This document shows, piece by piece, positions 45,944-56,005 of a DNA stretch of 64,000 nt (within the stretch, counting starts at the first letter, position 1; each line of letters starts with the position of its first letter). The stretch lies in assembly GCF_029688925.1 (NCBI RefSeq), contig NZ_JARUKY010000011.1, positions 1 to 64,000 on the forward strand, given 5' to 3'. This DNA is from Evansella sp. AB-P1. GTDB taxonomy: Bacteria > Bacillota > Bacilli > Bacillales > Salisediminibacteriaceae. A model generated the notes under the pieces. The model saw only the letters and a list, made by a program, of their open reading frames with translations. It was not told the origin of the DNA and did no database searches. The translations under genes and the position numbers were made by a program.

Positions 45944-46765
45944 TTGGAAGGTATTATCGCTATATGGCAACGTGACATTATTAAATTTTTTCGTGATCGT
46001 GCTAGATTATTAGGTTCCTTCTCCATGCCGATCCTATTTTTAATTATATTCGGTGGTGGAATGGGAGGGACGATGGAGTCGCTTATTTCTGGACCTGGGG
46101 GAGAGGTAGACTTTAATTATGTGGAATTTATTTTTCCAGGTATCGTTTCTATGACATTATTAATGACATCAATCTTTTCTTCTTTATCTGTTATTCAAGA
46201 TAAAGAGTTTGGATATATGAGAGAAATTTTGGTTTCCCCAGTTTCAAGAGTTAATATTGCAATTGGAAATGTTTTAGGATCATCAACCGTTGCTCTTTTG
46301 CAAGGATTACTAATGTTTGTTTTAGTTCCATTTATTGGTGTAAGAATTGATTTTATTTCCATACTACAATTAATTCCTGTCATGTTTTTAATGGCTTGTG
46401 CTTTTTCTTCTTTAGGCTTATTAATTGCTAGTGTTTTAACATCGTCCCAAGGATTTCAGCTTCTCGTTCAAGTACTTGTTATGCCCATGATTTTTCTATC
46501 GGGGGCATTATTCCCAATTAATAATATGCCTGTATGGATGGACTTTTTAGTGAAAATTAATCCTGTTACATATGGTGTAGATTTAATGAAAAAAATTATG
46601 GTTGATGTCGATCAACTATCACCAATCGTTCAAGAGGCAATGGGACTCAATTTATCGCTATTTGGCAGACCTGTAACTATGTTTGCTGAAGTCATGTTCC
46701 TAATTATTTTTATGGTTATTTTATTAACGCTTGCTACAATCAGTTTTAAAAGAGCAAATGCATAA
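45944..46765 (+). CDS. ABC-2 permease (DrrB type)
   Basis: A 273-residue membrane protein with six transmembrane segments and the ABC-2 signature region (LSGALFPINNMPVWM, NPVTYGVD). TTG start behind GGAGGG. With the preceding ATPase it makes an exporter, probably for a drug or polyketide-like compound. Confidence 0.9.
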   Translation: MEGIIAIWQRDIIKFFRDRARLLGSFSMPILFLIIFGGGMGGTMESLISGPGGEVDFNYVEFIFPGIVSMTLLMTSIFSSLSVIQDKEFGYMREILVSPVSRVNIAIGNVLGSSTVALLQGLLMFVLVPFIGVRIDFISILQLIPVMFLMACAFSSLGLLIASVLTSSQGFQLLVQVLVMPMIFLSGALFPINNMPVWMDFLVKINPVTYGVDLMKKIMVDVDQLSPIVQEAMGLNLSLFGRPVTMFAEVMFLIIFMVILLTLATISFKRANA

Positions 46766-46814
46766 ATATTTTTATGAAAGTAGAAAAGGGATTGCTTAGA
46801 AAACTTTATAGTGA

Positions 46815-46862
46815 AAAAACCCTTAATACAGTGTTTTATTTTTCTGCACTAAGGGTTTTTAC
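46815..46862 (+). terminator. Rho-independent terminator
   Basis: AAAAACCCTTA pairs with TAAGGGTTTTT, with an inner CAGTG/CACT extension; T5 follows. It ends the ABC efflux operon. Confidence 0.85.
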
Positions 46863-46905
46863 TTGTTTTAAAAGGTAATAATTTATAAGTTTTTTCTATT
46901 GATGT

Positions 46906-46999
46906 CTAGGAGTCACAACGACGATAACTTAGCCGTTTCCCACAGAACGTGGGCTGTACTTAGGCGGAATTGGGGCGCCTTTCGCTTTTCTTATTATAA
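46906..46999 (+). repeat. Dispersed repeat family 1, copy C
   Basis: The core 46927-46970 has inner CCCAC/GTGGG where copy B has CCTAC/GTAGG (compensated change). The outer stem is partly decayed. The 3' flank again holds TAATAA, the stop of the minus-strand DUF4870 gene. Confidence 0.8.
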
Positions 47000-47314
47000 T
47001 ATCCGAAAAATAAAAGGGAATCTGTAATACTCTCCTTCATAGGCTTTTATTGCAGCAATTATGGTAAATATAAAAGAGCCAATACCAACTACAATTACGA
47101 ATAATATTCCAACAAGAACAACAATCAAAATGATACTTACTATCGTGTATACAAAAACAGAAATTAAAAAGTTAAAATACTCTTTCCCGTGGTGATCAAT
47201 AAATTTTGAATCATCCTTTTTCACTAACCAAATAACTAGTGGTCCAATAAATGCGGTAAAAAAACTGATTAAATAAATTAACATTGCTAGTAATCGTTCA
47301 TCTTTTTCTGCCAA
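46994..47314 (-). CDS. DUF4870 membrane protein
   Basis: A 106-residue protein: the family opening RLLAMLIYLISFF, then the conserved HGKEYFNF segment and two more hydrophobic stretches. The frame is open to ATG 47329, but GGAGGTGG lies inside that extension and 6 bp before the TTG at 47314, which I take as the start. Function unknown. It ends RIL with stop codons inside repeat copy C. Confidence 0.82.
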   Translation of the reverse strand: MAEKDERLLAMLIYLISFFTAFIGPLVIWLVKKDDSKFIDHHGKEYFNFLISVFVYTIVSIILIVVLVGILFVIVVGIGSFIFTIIAAIKAYEGEYYRFPFIFRIL

Positions 47315-47528
47315 TGATTCCACCTCCATAAATTATTTTCGACAGATAACAGCCTGTATCCTGCTAACAATGTTTTATTTTAACAAAAAATATCGTTTAT
47401 TGTCATTCATCTTATTTTTATGTTATCAAATTATTTTCTCATTTGATAAACTATACAGTATACGCTATTACACTTTATATGTGGTCTTTATTGTAAAAAT
47501 GATTCATCTAGAAATAGGGGGTATTCAT

Positions 47529-48386
47529 ATTAAAGAATATAATAAAGATAAAGATAAAAATACAACTAGTAATATAGATGGAGAAAAAACAGACAAAAAG
47601 GAAGAGAAATTATTTTTTGATGGAGAAAAGTATTATACAATGGAAGAATTTTTTAATCCTGAGGAGGAAGAAACGGAAGAAATAAAAGAACAAAAGAAAT
47701 CTCGAAAAAAATTAAAAGTACTCATTGCTTCTATTTTGACGATTGCATTATTGAGTAATGTATTTGCCCTGTGGCCAAGAATTATTAACCTATCTTCCAT
47801 TCAATTTTTAGCTATTTCAATTGAGCTTTCTCAAGATGAACAAGTCCAGTTATATAAGGAATCAGTGGTCGTTGTTAGGGCAGGGGATAGTAAAGGAACA
47901 GGATTTTATATTTCAGATGATGGCTACATAATGACGAATCATCACGTAGTGGATAACCCTGGATCTCTAACAGTGTCATTTGAAGGAGGAGAACGCTATG
48001 GAGCTGACATTGTTTCAAGTGATGAGGAAATTGATATAGCAATTTTACAAATAGATACAGGTGACAAGAATCACCCAGTTTTACAATTTGATGAAACTTG
48101 GGAACAAAACATGCCTATTTATGTCATTGGTAATCCACTTTTCTTTAATTTCATTGCAAATAAAGGTAATATCATCGGAAGTACTCCTGAAAGAGAAGTA
48201 CCAATGCTTATGATCGATGCTCCCATTTACCGAGGGAATAGCGGTAGTCCCGTTATAAATGAAGAGGGAAATGTAGTAGGGGTTGTTTTTGCAACTACTA
48301 GGATTGAAGTGGAAGGGTCCCGTCAACGAGTTGGCCTAGCCGTTCCTGTTGAATATTTCCGTGAGTATTTACCATTTGAAGACTAA
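47529..48386 (+). CDS. Membrane-anchored HtrA-like serine protease without PDZ domain
   Basis: About 285 residues: an acidic cytosolic N-terminus, one transmembrane segment (about 65-85) and a trypsin-like domain with His in TNHHVV (near 138), Asp in EEIDIAIL (near 167) and Ser in RGNSGSP (near 238). The chain ends right after the protease domain, so no PDZ. The frame is open from 47370, but the only well-placed AGGGGG (47516-47521) is 7 bp before an ATT at 47529; ATG 47499 has no such site. An ATT start is therefore proposed. Confidence 0.75.
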   Translation: MKEYNKDKDKNTTSNIDGEKTDKKEEKLFFDGEKYYTMEEFFNPEEEETEEIKEQKKSRKKLKVLIASILTIALLSNVFALWPRIINLSSIQFLAISIELSQDEQVQLYKESVVVVRAGDSKGTGFYISDDGYIMTNHHVVDNPGSLTVSFEGGERYGADIVSSDEEIDIAILQIDTGDKNHPVLQFDETWEQNMPIYVIGNPLFFNFIANKGNIIGSTPEREVPMLMIDAPIYRGNSGSPVINEEGNVVGVVFATTRIEVEGSRQRVGLAVPVEYFREYLPFED

Positions 48387-48418
48387 AGTCATTCCTATAT
48401 AAACATTTGTATAATGTA

Positions 48419-48456
48419 AAAGGAAAGAGAACGGGCCTATCTTCGTTCCTTTCCTT
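48419..48456. terminator. Bidirectional terminator
   Basis: AAGGAAAG...CTTTCCTT with inner GAACG/CGTTC, between the convergent protease and aspartase genes. Confidence 0.75.
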
Positions 48457-48479
48457 ACTAAAAATTTAAGTATATTCAT

Positions 48480-49868
48480 TTATAATAATCCTTCAGGTCG
48501 TAATGCTTTTTCAACTTCTGTTGTATACAAACCTCGTTCCTGAAGGACTTGTTTTAATGTTTTATTTTCTTCGTCCGCTTGCTTTCCAATTTGAGCTGCT
48601 AGATCATAACCAAAAATAGGGCTTAGAGCTGTAACTAAAGCAAGGCTTGCAGTCATCCAATTTCTGCAAATCTCCTCGTTTGCTTCGATTCCACTTATAC
48701 ATTTTATTACTAACGTAGAAATAGCATTTGAAAGAATTTCGATTGATTCAAGTAATGTAAAAGCGATTAGTGGCATCATTACATTTATCTCTAATTGCCC
48801 ACCGATACCTGCAGTAGTTAGCGCAGCTTCATATCCAATTACTTGAGAACATACCATGTGCGTCATTTCTAAAATAGCAGGATTGACCTTTCCAGGCATG
48901 ATTGTAGAACCTGGTTGAACAGGGGGGAGAGTAATCTCAGCTAATCCTGTTCTTGGACCAGAGCTTAATAAGCGAAGATCACTAGTGATTTTAATTAAAT
49001 GAATGGCTAATTCCTTTAACACTACCATAAGATGAATAGGTGCATTTCTGTTTTGCATGAAGCTAAACATATTACGAGGTTCACGAAAAGGGAGATTTGT
49101 TCGAACACAAATTTCCTTTGTCACCTTTGGAATATAAGATGGATTTAAGTTTATCTTTGTCCCAATTGCATTTCCACCTAAACCGATCTCATAAAGGAGT
49201 TCTAATGAATCCTCCAATTTTTTTGTACATTCATTTATTGTGCTTGCATAGCCAGAGAATTCTTGTCCTAATCTAATAGGTACAGCATCATGAAGATGTG
49301 TTCGTCCAGCCTTATATACTGGCATAAATTGCTCTGCCTTTATTCGTAATTCTTGTTGAAGTTGTAATACAGCTGGGAGGAGCTTATATTTTACACTTTC
49401 CACCGCAGCAATATGGATTGCTGATGGAAAGGTATCATTTGTTGATTGATTCATATTTACGTGATCGTTTGGATGTACACGTTCCTTTGACTGGATTGGA
49501 ATCCCTAATATTTCTGAAGCTCGATTAGCTATAATTTCATTTGCATTCATATTTTGTGATGTACCTGCTCCAGCTTGATAAACATCTACTACAAAATGTT
49601 CATCCCATTTCCCCTCTATTACTTCTTCTGCAGCTTTTAATATTGCTTTTCCTCGTTCAATGGAGAGATGGTTTAAGTCCATATTTGTAGCTGCTGCTGA
49701 CGCTTTAATAATTCCTTGTGCCCTAATAAATGAACGTGGAAGCCTATGACTACTAATTTGAAAGTTATCCATGGCTCGTTTAGTTTGAGAACCGTAATAG
49801 GCAGTTACTGGAACTAAAATTTCTCCTAGCGTATCATATTCCTTTCGATAATTATCTGCAGATTTCAT
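48480..49868 (-). CDS. Aspartate ammonia-lyase / class II fumarase family enzyme
   Basis: A 462-residue superfamily member with the signature GSTIMPGKVNP. HPNDHVNMNQSTNDTFPSA and VYQAGAGTSQNMNANE are closer to aspartase (aspartate to fumarate and ammonia) than to fumarase, which usually has HPNDDVN; the PGKVNP form is more fumarase-like, so I favour aspartase but not strongly. Cytosolic homotetramer in the family. ATG behind AAAGGAGGAG. Confidence 0.8.
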   Translation of the reverse strand: MKSADNYRKEYDTLGEILVPVTAYYGSQTKRAMDNFQISSHRLPRSFIRAQGIIKASAAATNMDLNHLSIERGKAILKAAEEVIEGKWDEHFVVDVYQAGAGTSQNMNANEIIANRASEILGIPIQSKERVHPNDHVNMNQSTNDTFPSAIHIAAVESVKYKLLPAVLQLQQELRIKAEQFMPVYKAGRTHLHDAVPIRLGQEFSGYASTINECTKKLEDSLELLYEIGLGGNAIGTKINLNPSYIPKVTKEICVRTNLPFREPRNMFSFMQNRNAPIHLMVVLKELAIHLIKITSDLRLLSSGPRTGLAEITLPPVQPGSTIMPGKVNPAILEMTHMVCSQVIGYEAALTTAGIGGQLEINVMMPLIAFTLLESIEILSNAISTLVIKCISGIEANEEICRNWMTASLALVTALSPIFGYDLAAQIGKQADEENKTLKQVLQERGLYTTEVEKALRPEGLL

Positions 49869-50194
49869 TTATAACTCCTCCTTTCCTATTGGAAGTAAAA
49901 TAGAAACAATAAACTTAACTTTTATATTGGTTATTGTTTCCATCACTTAATTGGACTAAACAAGAAGAACGAATATAGTAGCTTCTAAAAAACACATAAT
50001 TTTATATGTTCATATAAACGTAAACAAATCAAAATGAATTAAACTTCAAATTAATTAGTCTATTCATGTATAATAAATAATAGGTTCTTTTTTGAATATA
50101 TTTATAAAAAAGCAAAACTGTATAACATCTTCAAAAATTACCCATTACATAGTATGAATAATAGTAGATTTAAAGTAGAAAGAGAGTGGATAAC
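49869..50194. other. Divergent intergenic region, nothing specific seen
   Basis: AT-rich spacer between the aspartase and yebC-type genes; it must hold both promoters but no clear -35/-10 pair stands out. Confidence 0.4.
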
Positions 50195-50914
50195 ATGGGT
50201 CGTAAATGGAGTAATATTAAAGAGAAAAAAGCATCCAGAGATGCAAATATGAGCCGAATTTATGCCAAGTTCGGATTAGAAATTTACGTTGCAGCAAAGC
50301 AGGGAGAACCAGATCCAGAATCAAATAGAGCTTTAAAAGTTGTCCTTGAACGTGCAAAGACTTATAACGTACCGAAAGCAATTATTGATCGAGCAATCGA
50401 AAAAGCAAAAGGTGGCTCAGAAGAAAAATACGATGAATTGAGATACGAGGGCTTTGGACCAAACGGTTCTATGGTTATTGTAGATGCTCTTACAAATAAT
50501 GTAAATCGTACAGCTGCAGAAGTACGTGCAGCTTTTAATAAGAATGGTGGAAATATGGGAGTAAGTGGATCTGTTGCTTACATGTTTGATGCAACCGCAG
50601 TCATTGGTGTAGAAGGAAAGACAGAGGAAGAAGTATTAGAACTGTTAATGGAGGCAGAAGTTGACGTTCGTGATATTATTCAGGAAGATGATACAGTGAT
50701 TGTTTACGGTGAGCCAGATCAATTTCACGAAATACAAGAAGCCTTTAAAAGTATTGGAATAACAGAATTTACAGTAGCAGAGTTATCTATGCTTGCTCAA
50801 AGTGATGTTGCTTTACCTAATGATGATCAGATTCAATTTGAAAAATTAATTGATGCTCTAGAGGATCTAGAAGACGTTCAGCAAGTATATCACAATGTAG
50901 ATTTAGGAGAATAA
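50195..50914 (+). CDS. YebC/PmpR-family protein (YeeN type)
   Basis: A 239-residue protein with [17 protein letters not shown], the N-terminus of the YeeN subgroup, and [25 protein letters not shown]. The family includes transcriptional regulators and, as recently reported, factors relieving ribosome stalling. The frame is open from GTG 50186; the ATG at 50195 fits AGAAAGAGAG and the family's N-terminus. Monocistronic. Confidence 0.92.
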   Translation: MGRKWSNIKEKKASRDANMSRIYAKFGLEIYVAAKQGEPDPESNRALKVVLERAKTYNVPKAIIDRAIEKAKGGSEEKYDELRYEGFGPNGSMVIVDALTNNVNRTAAEVRAAFNKNGGNMGVSGSVAYMFDATAVIGVEGKTEEEVLELLMEAEVDVRDIIQEDDTVIVYGEPDQFHEIQEAFKSIGITEFTVAELSMLAQSDVALPNDDQIQFEKLIDALEDLEDVQQVYHNVDLGE

Positions 50915-50917
50915 GTG

Positions 50918-50952
50918 ATGGCAAGCCAATATTTCATTGGCTTGCCATTTTT
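50918..50952. terminator. Bidirectional terminator
   Basis: ATGGCAAGCCAAT pairs perfectly with ATTGGCTTGCCAT, then TTTT, directly after the yebC-type stop. Confidence 0.9.
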
Positions 50953-50969
50953 GAAATTAATGTACTTAA

Positions 50970-52154
50970 TTATGCAGATTCTAATTGAAGTTTTTTAGAT
51001 TGTATTGAGTAGATCCTGAATAATACAAAAGCAATTAAAGACAATAAAATTCCTGAAATATAAGGTAAACCTATTGAAATTGCGAAGAGCCAACCTCCTA
51101 GTGGAGGCCCAATAATTCTTCCTAGTGAATCAAAGGAAGATAGTAAGCCAGTCGTACTTCCATATCCAGTATTCGCAGTCTTAGTTAACAACGAAGAGAC
51201 ACTAGGTCGAATAAACCCATTTCCTATTCCAAAAACAGTTAAGTAAATTGCAGCCGTAATAAAACTGTCTACGAACAGTATAAGAGCAAAGCCTAATGCA
51301 GAAATACCTATTCCAATTTGGATCACAACACCTTCTCCTAATTTCTTTGTTAATCGCCCTACTAAACCACCTTGTACCAAAGCACCAGCAAAACCCATAA
51401 TCATAAATATATATCCTAATTGAACAGCGTTTAATCCAGCTCTTTCAGCAGCAAAATAGGCAAATGTTGCTTCTAATCCTGCTAATGAAAGTGAAATAAA
51501 TAACTGTAGAAAAAATAAAATCGATCCTGGTCCATGTAATGCTTTTCGTAAAGGAGTACGTTTGGATCCTGCTTTACTTCTATTTTTAACTGATAATGAT
51601 TCCTCTAACATAAACAATACAAAGAAAAATGTTAATAAAGATGAAATTGCAGATATGTAAAAGGGCATATGTAAATTTATTTGTGAAAAGATTCCTCCTA
51701 TTGCAGGACCAAAGACAAAACCTAGTCCTACAGCGGCACCGATAATTCCCATACCTTTTCCGCGATCATCTTCAGAAGTTATATCAGCTACATACGCCAT
51801 TACGGTAGGCATGTTAGCAGAGGATAAAAATCCACCAACAATTCTCGCCACAAAGAGCATCCACAATTGTGTGGAAACTGCCATAAAGAAAAAAGAAATA
51901 GCAAGTCCGAAAATTCCTATCATAATTACTGGTTTACGACCAATTCGATCTGAAATTCGCCCCCACATTGGTGCAAAAACGAGCTGCATAAATGAATAGA
52001 CAGCCATTAATAATCCTAATTGTAAAGGAGATGCTCCCATTTCTTCCGCGTAAAAAGGGAGTACTGGAATAATAATTCCAAACCCTACCATAACAAAAAA
52101 CATGACTGCAAAAAGAATGGGTAACGCTTTTTTTGTGTCCAAAATAAAATCCAC
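50970..52154 (-). CDS. MFS multidrug-type transporter (DHA1)
   Basis: A 394-residue protein with 12 transmembrane segments, motif A in the first half (GRISDRIGRKPV) and motif C-like GFVFGPAIGG in segment 5, as in drug/H+ antiporters of the TetA/NorA-like group. Substrate unknown. No regulator gene adjoins it. Confidence 0.88.
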   Translation of the reverse strand: MDFILDTKKALPILFAVMFFVMVGFGIIIPVLPFYAEEMGASPLQLGLLMAVYSFMQLVFAPMWGRISDRIGRKPVIMIGIFGLAISFFFMAVSTQLWMLFVARIVGGFLSSANMPTVMAYVADITSEDDRGKGMGIIGAAVGLGFVFGPAIGGIFSQINLHMPFYISAISSLLTFFFVLFMLEESLSVKNRSKAGSKRTPLRKALHGPGSILFFLQLFISLSLAGLEATFAYFAAERAGLNAVQLGYIFMIMGFAGALVQGGLVGRLTKKLGEGVVIQIGIGISALGFALILFVDSFITAAIYLTVFGIGNGFIRPSVSSLLTKTANTGYGSTTGLLSSFDSLGRIIGPPLGGWLFAISIGLPYISGILLSLIAFVLFRIYSIQSKKLQLESA

Positions 52155-52272
52155 TCCATAATAATCCTATTATCACTATAAAAATGATAATTAAATTATA
52201 AGGATTTTAATTATTGTTAGTCAAATGTTTAGAACTATTTTATAAAGTAGACCTCACATACAAATGAGATGC

Positions 52273-52318
52273 TCCATGGGGGGTGAAAATACTCATCAAG
52301 TTGGTTCATCTGTTTCTG
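52273..52318 (+). repeat. Dispersed repeat family 2, part b
   Basis: CCATGGGGGGTGAAAATACTCATC and following bases match 19513-19558. Together with 52384-52430 it is the second occurrence of this family, with the halves in swapped order. Confidence 0.6.
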
Positions 52319-52383
52319 GCAGGGATTTTCGCCTCGCGCTGATCCCACTGGTCGCTGCCTTACACTACTGAACATTTCTATCT

Positions 52384-52430
52384 TCAGGGTAGACCTCCCA
52401 TGCAAATGGAGACTTGCACCCTGGGGGGGA
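52384..52430 (+). repeat. Dispersed repeat family 2, part a
   Basis: TTCAGGGTAGACC, CCCATGCAA and TTGCACC match 19481-19523. The GC-richer 52319-52383 between the parts has no copy in the window. The 195-bp frame over it is not credible. Nothing is seen in 52431-52652. Confidence 0.6.
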
Positions 52431-52652
52431 AATAATATCAGTTGATAACAGAAATTTTTACTTTTTTACTTGGGAACAAGGAAGGGTGAGGGAGTATAAT
52501 GAAAAAAGCAAAAAAGAAGCAAAAAGGCAATACACCTTATGCTTCTTTTGTGAAATAGTATACTTATTGAATTTTTGTAAGCGTTTTCTAAATGCTTCAA
52601 AAAAATAGTTCAACTTAAAACTTCATCTAATTTTAAATATAAATGATGGCTA

Positions 52653-52847
52653 CTACGTTAAGAAGGCTTTACAGTTTGGGCATAAAGACTTATCGTACTC
52701 TATTGGGATTGTGTCACTACAGGTTTTACAAGTTTTAATAGTAGGTTTAGCAAGCTCTTTTCTTTCTTTTAACTTATTAAAAACTCCTTTAGATGCTAAA
52801 GCCACGACTGCAAGAAGTGCTACCATTAATAATAGTCCTAACGACAT
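52653..52847 (-). CDS. Small membrane zinc-ribbon protein
   Basis: 64 residues: one N-terminal transmembrane segment, a basic stretch, then CKTC and CPNC pairs forming a C-terminal zinc ribbon. The frame is open from TTG 52856; GGGAG is correctly spaced for the ATG at 52847. Function unknown. Confidence 0.7.
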   Translation of the reverse strand: MSLGLLLMVALLAVVALASKGVFNKLKERKELAKPTIKTCKTCSDTIPIEYDKSLCPNCKAFLT

Positions 52848-53476
52848 ATTGACCAACTCCCTTTAATTATTTTTTAACAACTAGTTTTATTACTTTTCTT
52901 ATTCCCTCCTTTTTTATCAAATAAACTATAATTAAAAGATAGTACAAGTGTTATACACGAATGAATATTTTGCTTCCTATTGTGGTGTATAATCAAATAC
53001 TATCTTCTGTTCCAAGATTAAATGAAAGGGCTTACAAAAATACTTCCAAAAAATAGTTGCTTTAAAAGAGCATGAAATATTGGAAAAATAATAAAATTTC
53101 TCTTTAAAGTGTAGCTTTTAATTTGTTCAATTAAACTTGAAAAAACACTATTAAAGATTTAATTTGAAAGGCACTGGTGAAGTCGTCTAGTGTTGTTAGC
53201 AAAGCTAAAACAAATTGACAAATACTGAAGTAATTAGTGGGTCTATTTACATTTGAATAAAGTCTATTTATCAAAAAAATATTTTTTCTTAATTACATAA
53301 TTCGCTATAAATTTTAAATACCCTTCTTTTTTTGAAAAAAATATTTTTCTTTAAAGAAATTCGTTCCTTTTTACCAATTAAATTAAGATAGAGTAAGCAA
53401 AATTGTGCTATAGTAGTATTTAATTGTATTATTAAAATTGTAGGAAAAGTCGAAGTTGGTTAAATGGAGGAAGTAT
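52848..53476. other. Gene-free AT-rich stretch
   Basis: About 630 bp with no credible gene, hairpin with T-run or copy of the repeats; it must contain the promoters of both flanking genes. Confidence 0.5.
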
Positions 53477-54643
53477 ATGTCTGAAGAAAATATTACGAGA
53501 ATATTTATTGATGAAAAAGAACTAATACTTATTGGGACTGCTCACGTTTCGAAGAGAAGTGCAGAACAAGTAAAAGAAGTAATTGAATCAGAAAAGCCTG
53601 ATTCTGTTTGTATAGAATTAGATGAACAAAGATATAAATCCATTATGGACGGTAATCAGTGGAAGAACATGGATATATTTAAAGTAATTAAAGAAAAAAA
53701 AGCAACATTACTTTTAATGAATTTAGTTGTATCTTCCTTTCAAAAGCGCATAGCAAAACAATTCGGAATAAAACCAGGTCAAGAAATGATACAAGGAATT
53801 GAATCTGCAGATGACATTGGAGCAGAGCTAGTTTTAGCTGATCGAAATATACAAATTACATTTGCACGCATTTGGCATAATGTTGGTTTTATGGGGAAGT
53901 CAAAATTACTATTGCAAATTTTTGCTAGCATTTTTAATAAAGAAAGCATTTCAGAAGAAGAGCTGGAAAGAATGAAATCACAAGATATGCTTAATGCTAC
54001 ACTTGATGATTTTACTGACTCATTTCCAAAATTAAAGGTTCCTTTAATTGATGAACGGGATCAATACTTATCACAAAAAATAAAGGAAGCTCCAGGCAAA
54101 AAAGTTGTTGCTGTTCTAGGTGCTGCTCATGTGCCAGGAATAAAGGAAGAAATAAAAAAAGACCATGATTTAAAGGCAATATCACAACGTCCACCTAAAT
54201 CAAAGGTACCGCAAATTATTGCTTGGACAATCCCATTACTTATTATTAGTATAATTGCTTATACATTTTATACTAATCCTTCAGCTGGCATTCAACAAAC
54301 TATTAGTTGGATCTTATGGAACGGTTCCTTTTCAGCCATTGGTGCTGCCGTTGCATTTGGACACCCTCTTGCTGTCCTTACTGCTTTTATAGTTGCACCA
54401 TTAAGCTCTTTAAATCCATTAATGGCCGCTGGATGGTTCGCAGGAATTGTACAAGCTTATATGAGACGTCCAAGTGTTGGGGATTTCGAAAATTTGTCTG
54501 ATGATGTTTATAATGTAAAAGGATTTTGGAACAATAAAGTCACTAGAATTCTACTTATTGTTGTTTTGACAAACTTAGGTAGTACTTTAGGTACAATAAT
54601 TGGTGGGGCAGATGTAGTACGACTCTTTATCGAAAATTTATAA
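53477..54643 (+). CDS. TraB/PrgY-family membrane protein
   Basis: A 388-residue protein: TraB domain (residues about 1-235; LIGTAHVSKRS, CIELDEQRY, VAVLGAAHVPGI with conserved His and Glu/Asp of a Tiki-like metalloprotease fold) and four or five C-terminal transmembrane segments. Enterococcal PrgY limits sex-pheromone activity; the chromosomal role in Bacilli is unknown. The frame is open from TTG 53456, but TGGAGGAAG fits the ATG at 53477. Confidence 0.88.
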   Translation: MSEENITRIFIDEKELILIGTAHVSKRSAEQVKEVIESEKPDSVCIELDEQRYKSIMDGNQWKNMDIFKVIKEKKATLLLMNLVVSSFQKRIAKQFGIKPGQEMIQGIESADDIGAELVLADRNIQITFARIWHNVGFMGKSKLLLQIFASIFNKESISEEELERMKSQDMLNATLDDFTDSFPKLKVPLIDERDQYLSQKIKEAPGKKVVAVLGAAHVPGIKEEIKKDHDLKAISQRPPKSKVPQIIAWTIPLLIISIIAYTFYTNPSAGIQQTISWILWNGSFSAIGAAVAFGHPLAVLTAFIVAPLSSLNPLMAAGWFAGIVQAYMRRPSVGDFENLSDDVYNVKGFWNNKVTRILLIVVLTNLGSTLGTIIGGADVVRLFIENL

Positions 54644-54653
54644 ATCTATCAAG

Positions 54654-54692
54654 CCCTCTTTGAAGGATCACATATTCTGAAGAGGGTTTTTT
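54654..54692 (+). terminator. Rho-independent terminator
   Basis: CCCTCTT pairs with AAGAGGG across a 19-nt loop, then T6, after the TraB gene. Confidence 0.7.
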
Positions 54693-54878
54693 ATTGTTCA
54701 CAAATTTGTAAAGAACCTGTTTTGTGGACACTTTGTGAACACAGTTTATAATAAGAAGCTTTTTCATTAATTAAAAGTATAGCTTAAATAATCTATGATA
54801 TAATTTTTATTAGAATAAACAAAAAATTACTAAAAGTGACAATTCACGCACTCTTAACTTTTTTAAGGAGATGACGTT

Positions 54879-55874
54879 GTGGAAAAAATTATTGAAAAAA
54901 ATTTGAATGTTTCGGTATTAATGAATGAGTTAAAGCAGGATAATCGAAAGATGCAAGACGTGATGAAAGAAATAAAAGGAATTTCAACTAAGTCCAATAT
55001 TTTAGCACTAAATTCAGGAATTGAAGCAGCGAGAGCAGGGGAAGCTGGAAGAGGTTTTTCAGTTGTTGCAACTGAAATTAAAAAGTTCGCAGAACAAAGC
55101 TTAAATGCAAGTAACAAAAGTGAAACAATTATTAATAGTATCCAAAGTAAAGCCAACGAAATCATAGCAATGAGAACGGTTGACGTAGCCTTTGATACGA
55201 TTGATAAAATAGATCGAAATTTATTTGAAAGAAATTGTGATGTACAAGCATGGGCAACCTTTGATGCAATAAAAGATTGTTTATTGAATCCTACTCAAGA
55301 GACAAAAGATGTAGCAAAAGCTTTTATGAAGAACATTCATAGAATTTACGAGGTTTATTTTGACTTTTTCGTCGTAGATCTATCTGGTGAAATCATCGTT
55401 GCAGTACAAAACCAAGATCAAGTTGGACAAAACATGTCCGATCGTCAGTGGTTTCAAGAAACTATCAGAACAAAGAATGTCTATGTAACAGATATGTACC
55501 ACTCCTCTGTGGTTGGAGGATACACGATGGGCTATTCTAGTCCTGTTTTAAATAACGATGGTGAAATTATTGGCGTATTTACAACGCGTTTTAACTGGGA
55601 ATTTATATACGATATTATTAATAAAGTTCAAATTGATGAAAATAGTAACTTATACGTACTTAACTCTAATGGATATGTAATCGCCTCGAAAGACCAAACA
55701 GGAATTCTAGACACACAGCTCAGTCATTTGAAAGCTGTTGAAAAAGTTTTAACAGGTTCAGAAAACAGAGGATATATGATAGAAAACAATAAATTATACG
55801 CATATTGTTTAACTGATGGCTATAATGCATATAAAGGTAAAGGTTGGTTTGTATTAATTGAAGAGTCTATTTAA
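54879..55874 (+). CDS. Soluble chemoreceptor-like protein with N-terminal signalling tip and C-terminal Cache domain
   Basis: A 331-residue protein without membrane segments. Residues about 25-75 ([30 protein letters not shown]) are the hairpin tip of a methyl-accepting protein; about 115-330 form a Cache-like sensor ([41 protein letters not shown]). The order is the reverse of a normal receptor and the coiled coil is very short. It may be a truncated, cytosolic array modulator. GTG start behind AAGGAGATG. Confidence 0.78.
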   Translation: MEKIIEKNLNVSVLMNELKQDNRKMQDVMKEIKGISTKSNILALNSGIEAARAGEAGRGFSVVATEIKKFAEQSLNASNKSETIINSIQSKANEIIAMRTVDVAFDTIDKIDRNLFERNCDVQAWATFDAIKDCLLNPTQETKDVAKAFMKNIHRIYEVYFDFFVVDLSGEIIVAVQNQDQVGQNMSDRQWFQETIRTKNVYVTDMYHSSVVGGYTMGYSSPVLNNDGEIIGVFTTRFNWEFIYDIINKVQIDENSNLYVLNSNGYVIASKDQTGILDTQLSHLKAVEKVLTGSENRGYMIENNKLYAYCLTDGYNAYKGKGWFVLIEESI

Positions 55875-56005
55875 AAAATGCTTTCAATTATTATTAAAGA
55901 GATAATTAAGTTTTACATTAGAGTATTCTAACAATAGGGTACTCTTTTTATCATATAAGGAGAAAATTAGGATAAAACTATTAAATGACATTTCACGAAT
56001 ATAAA

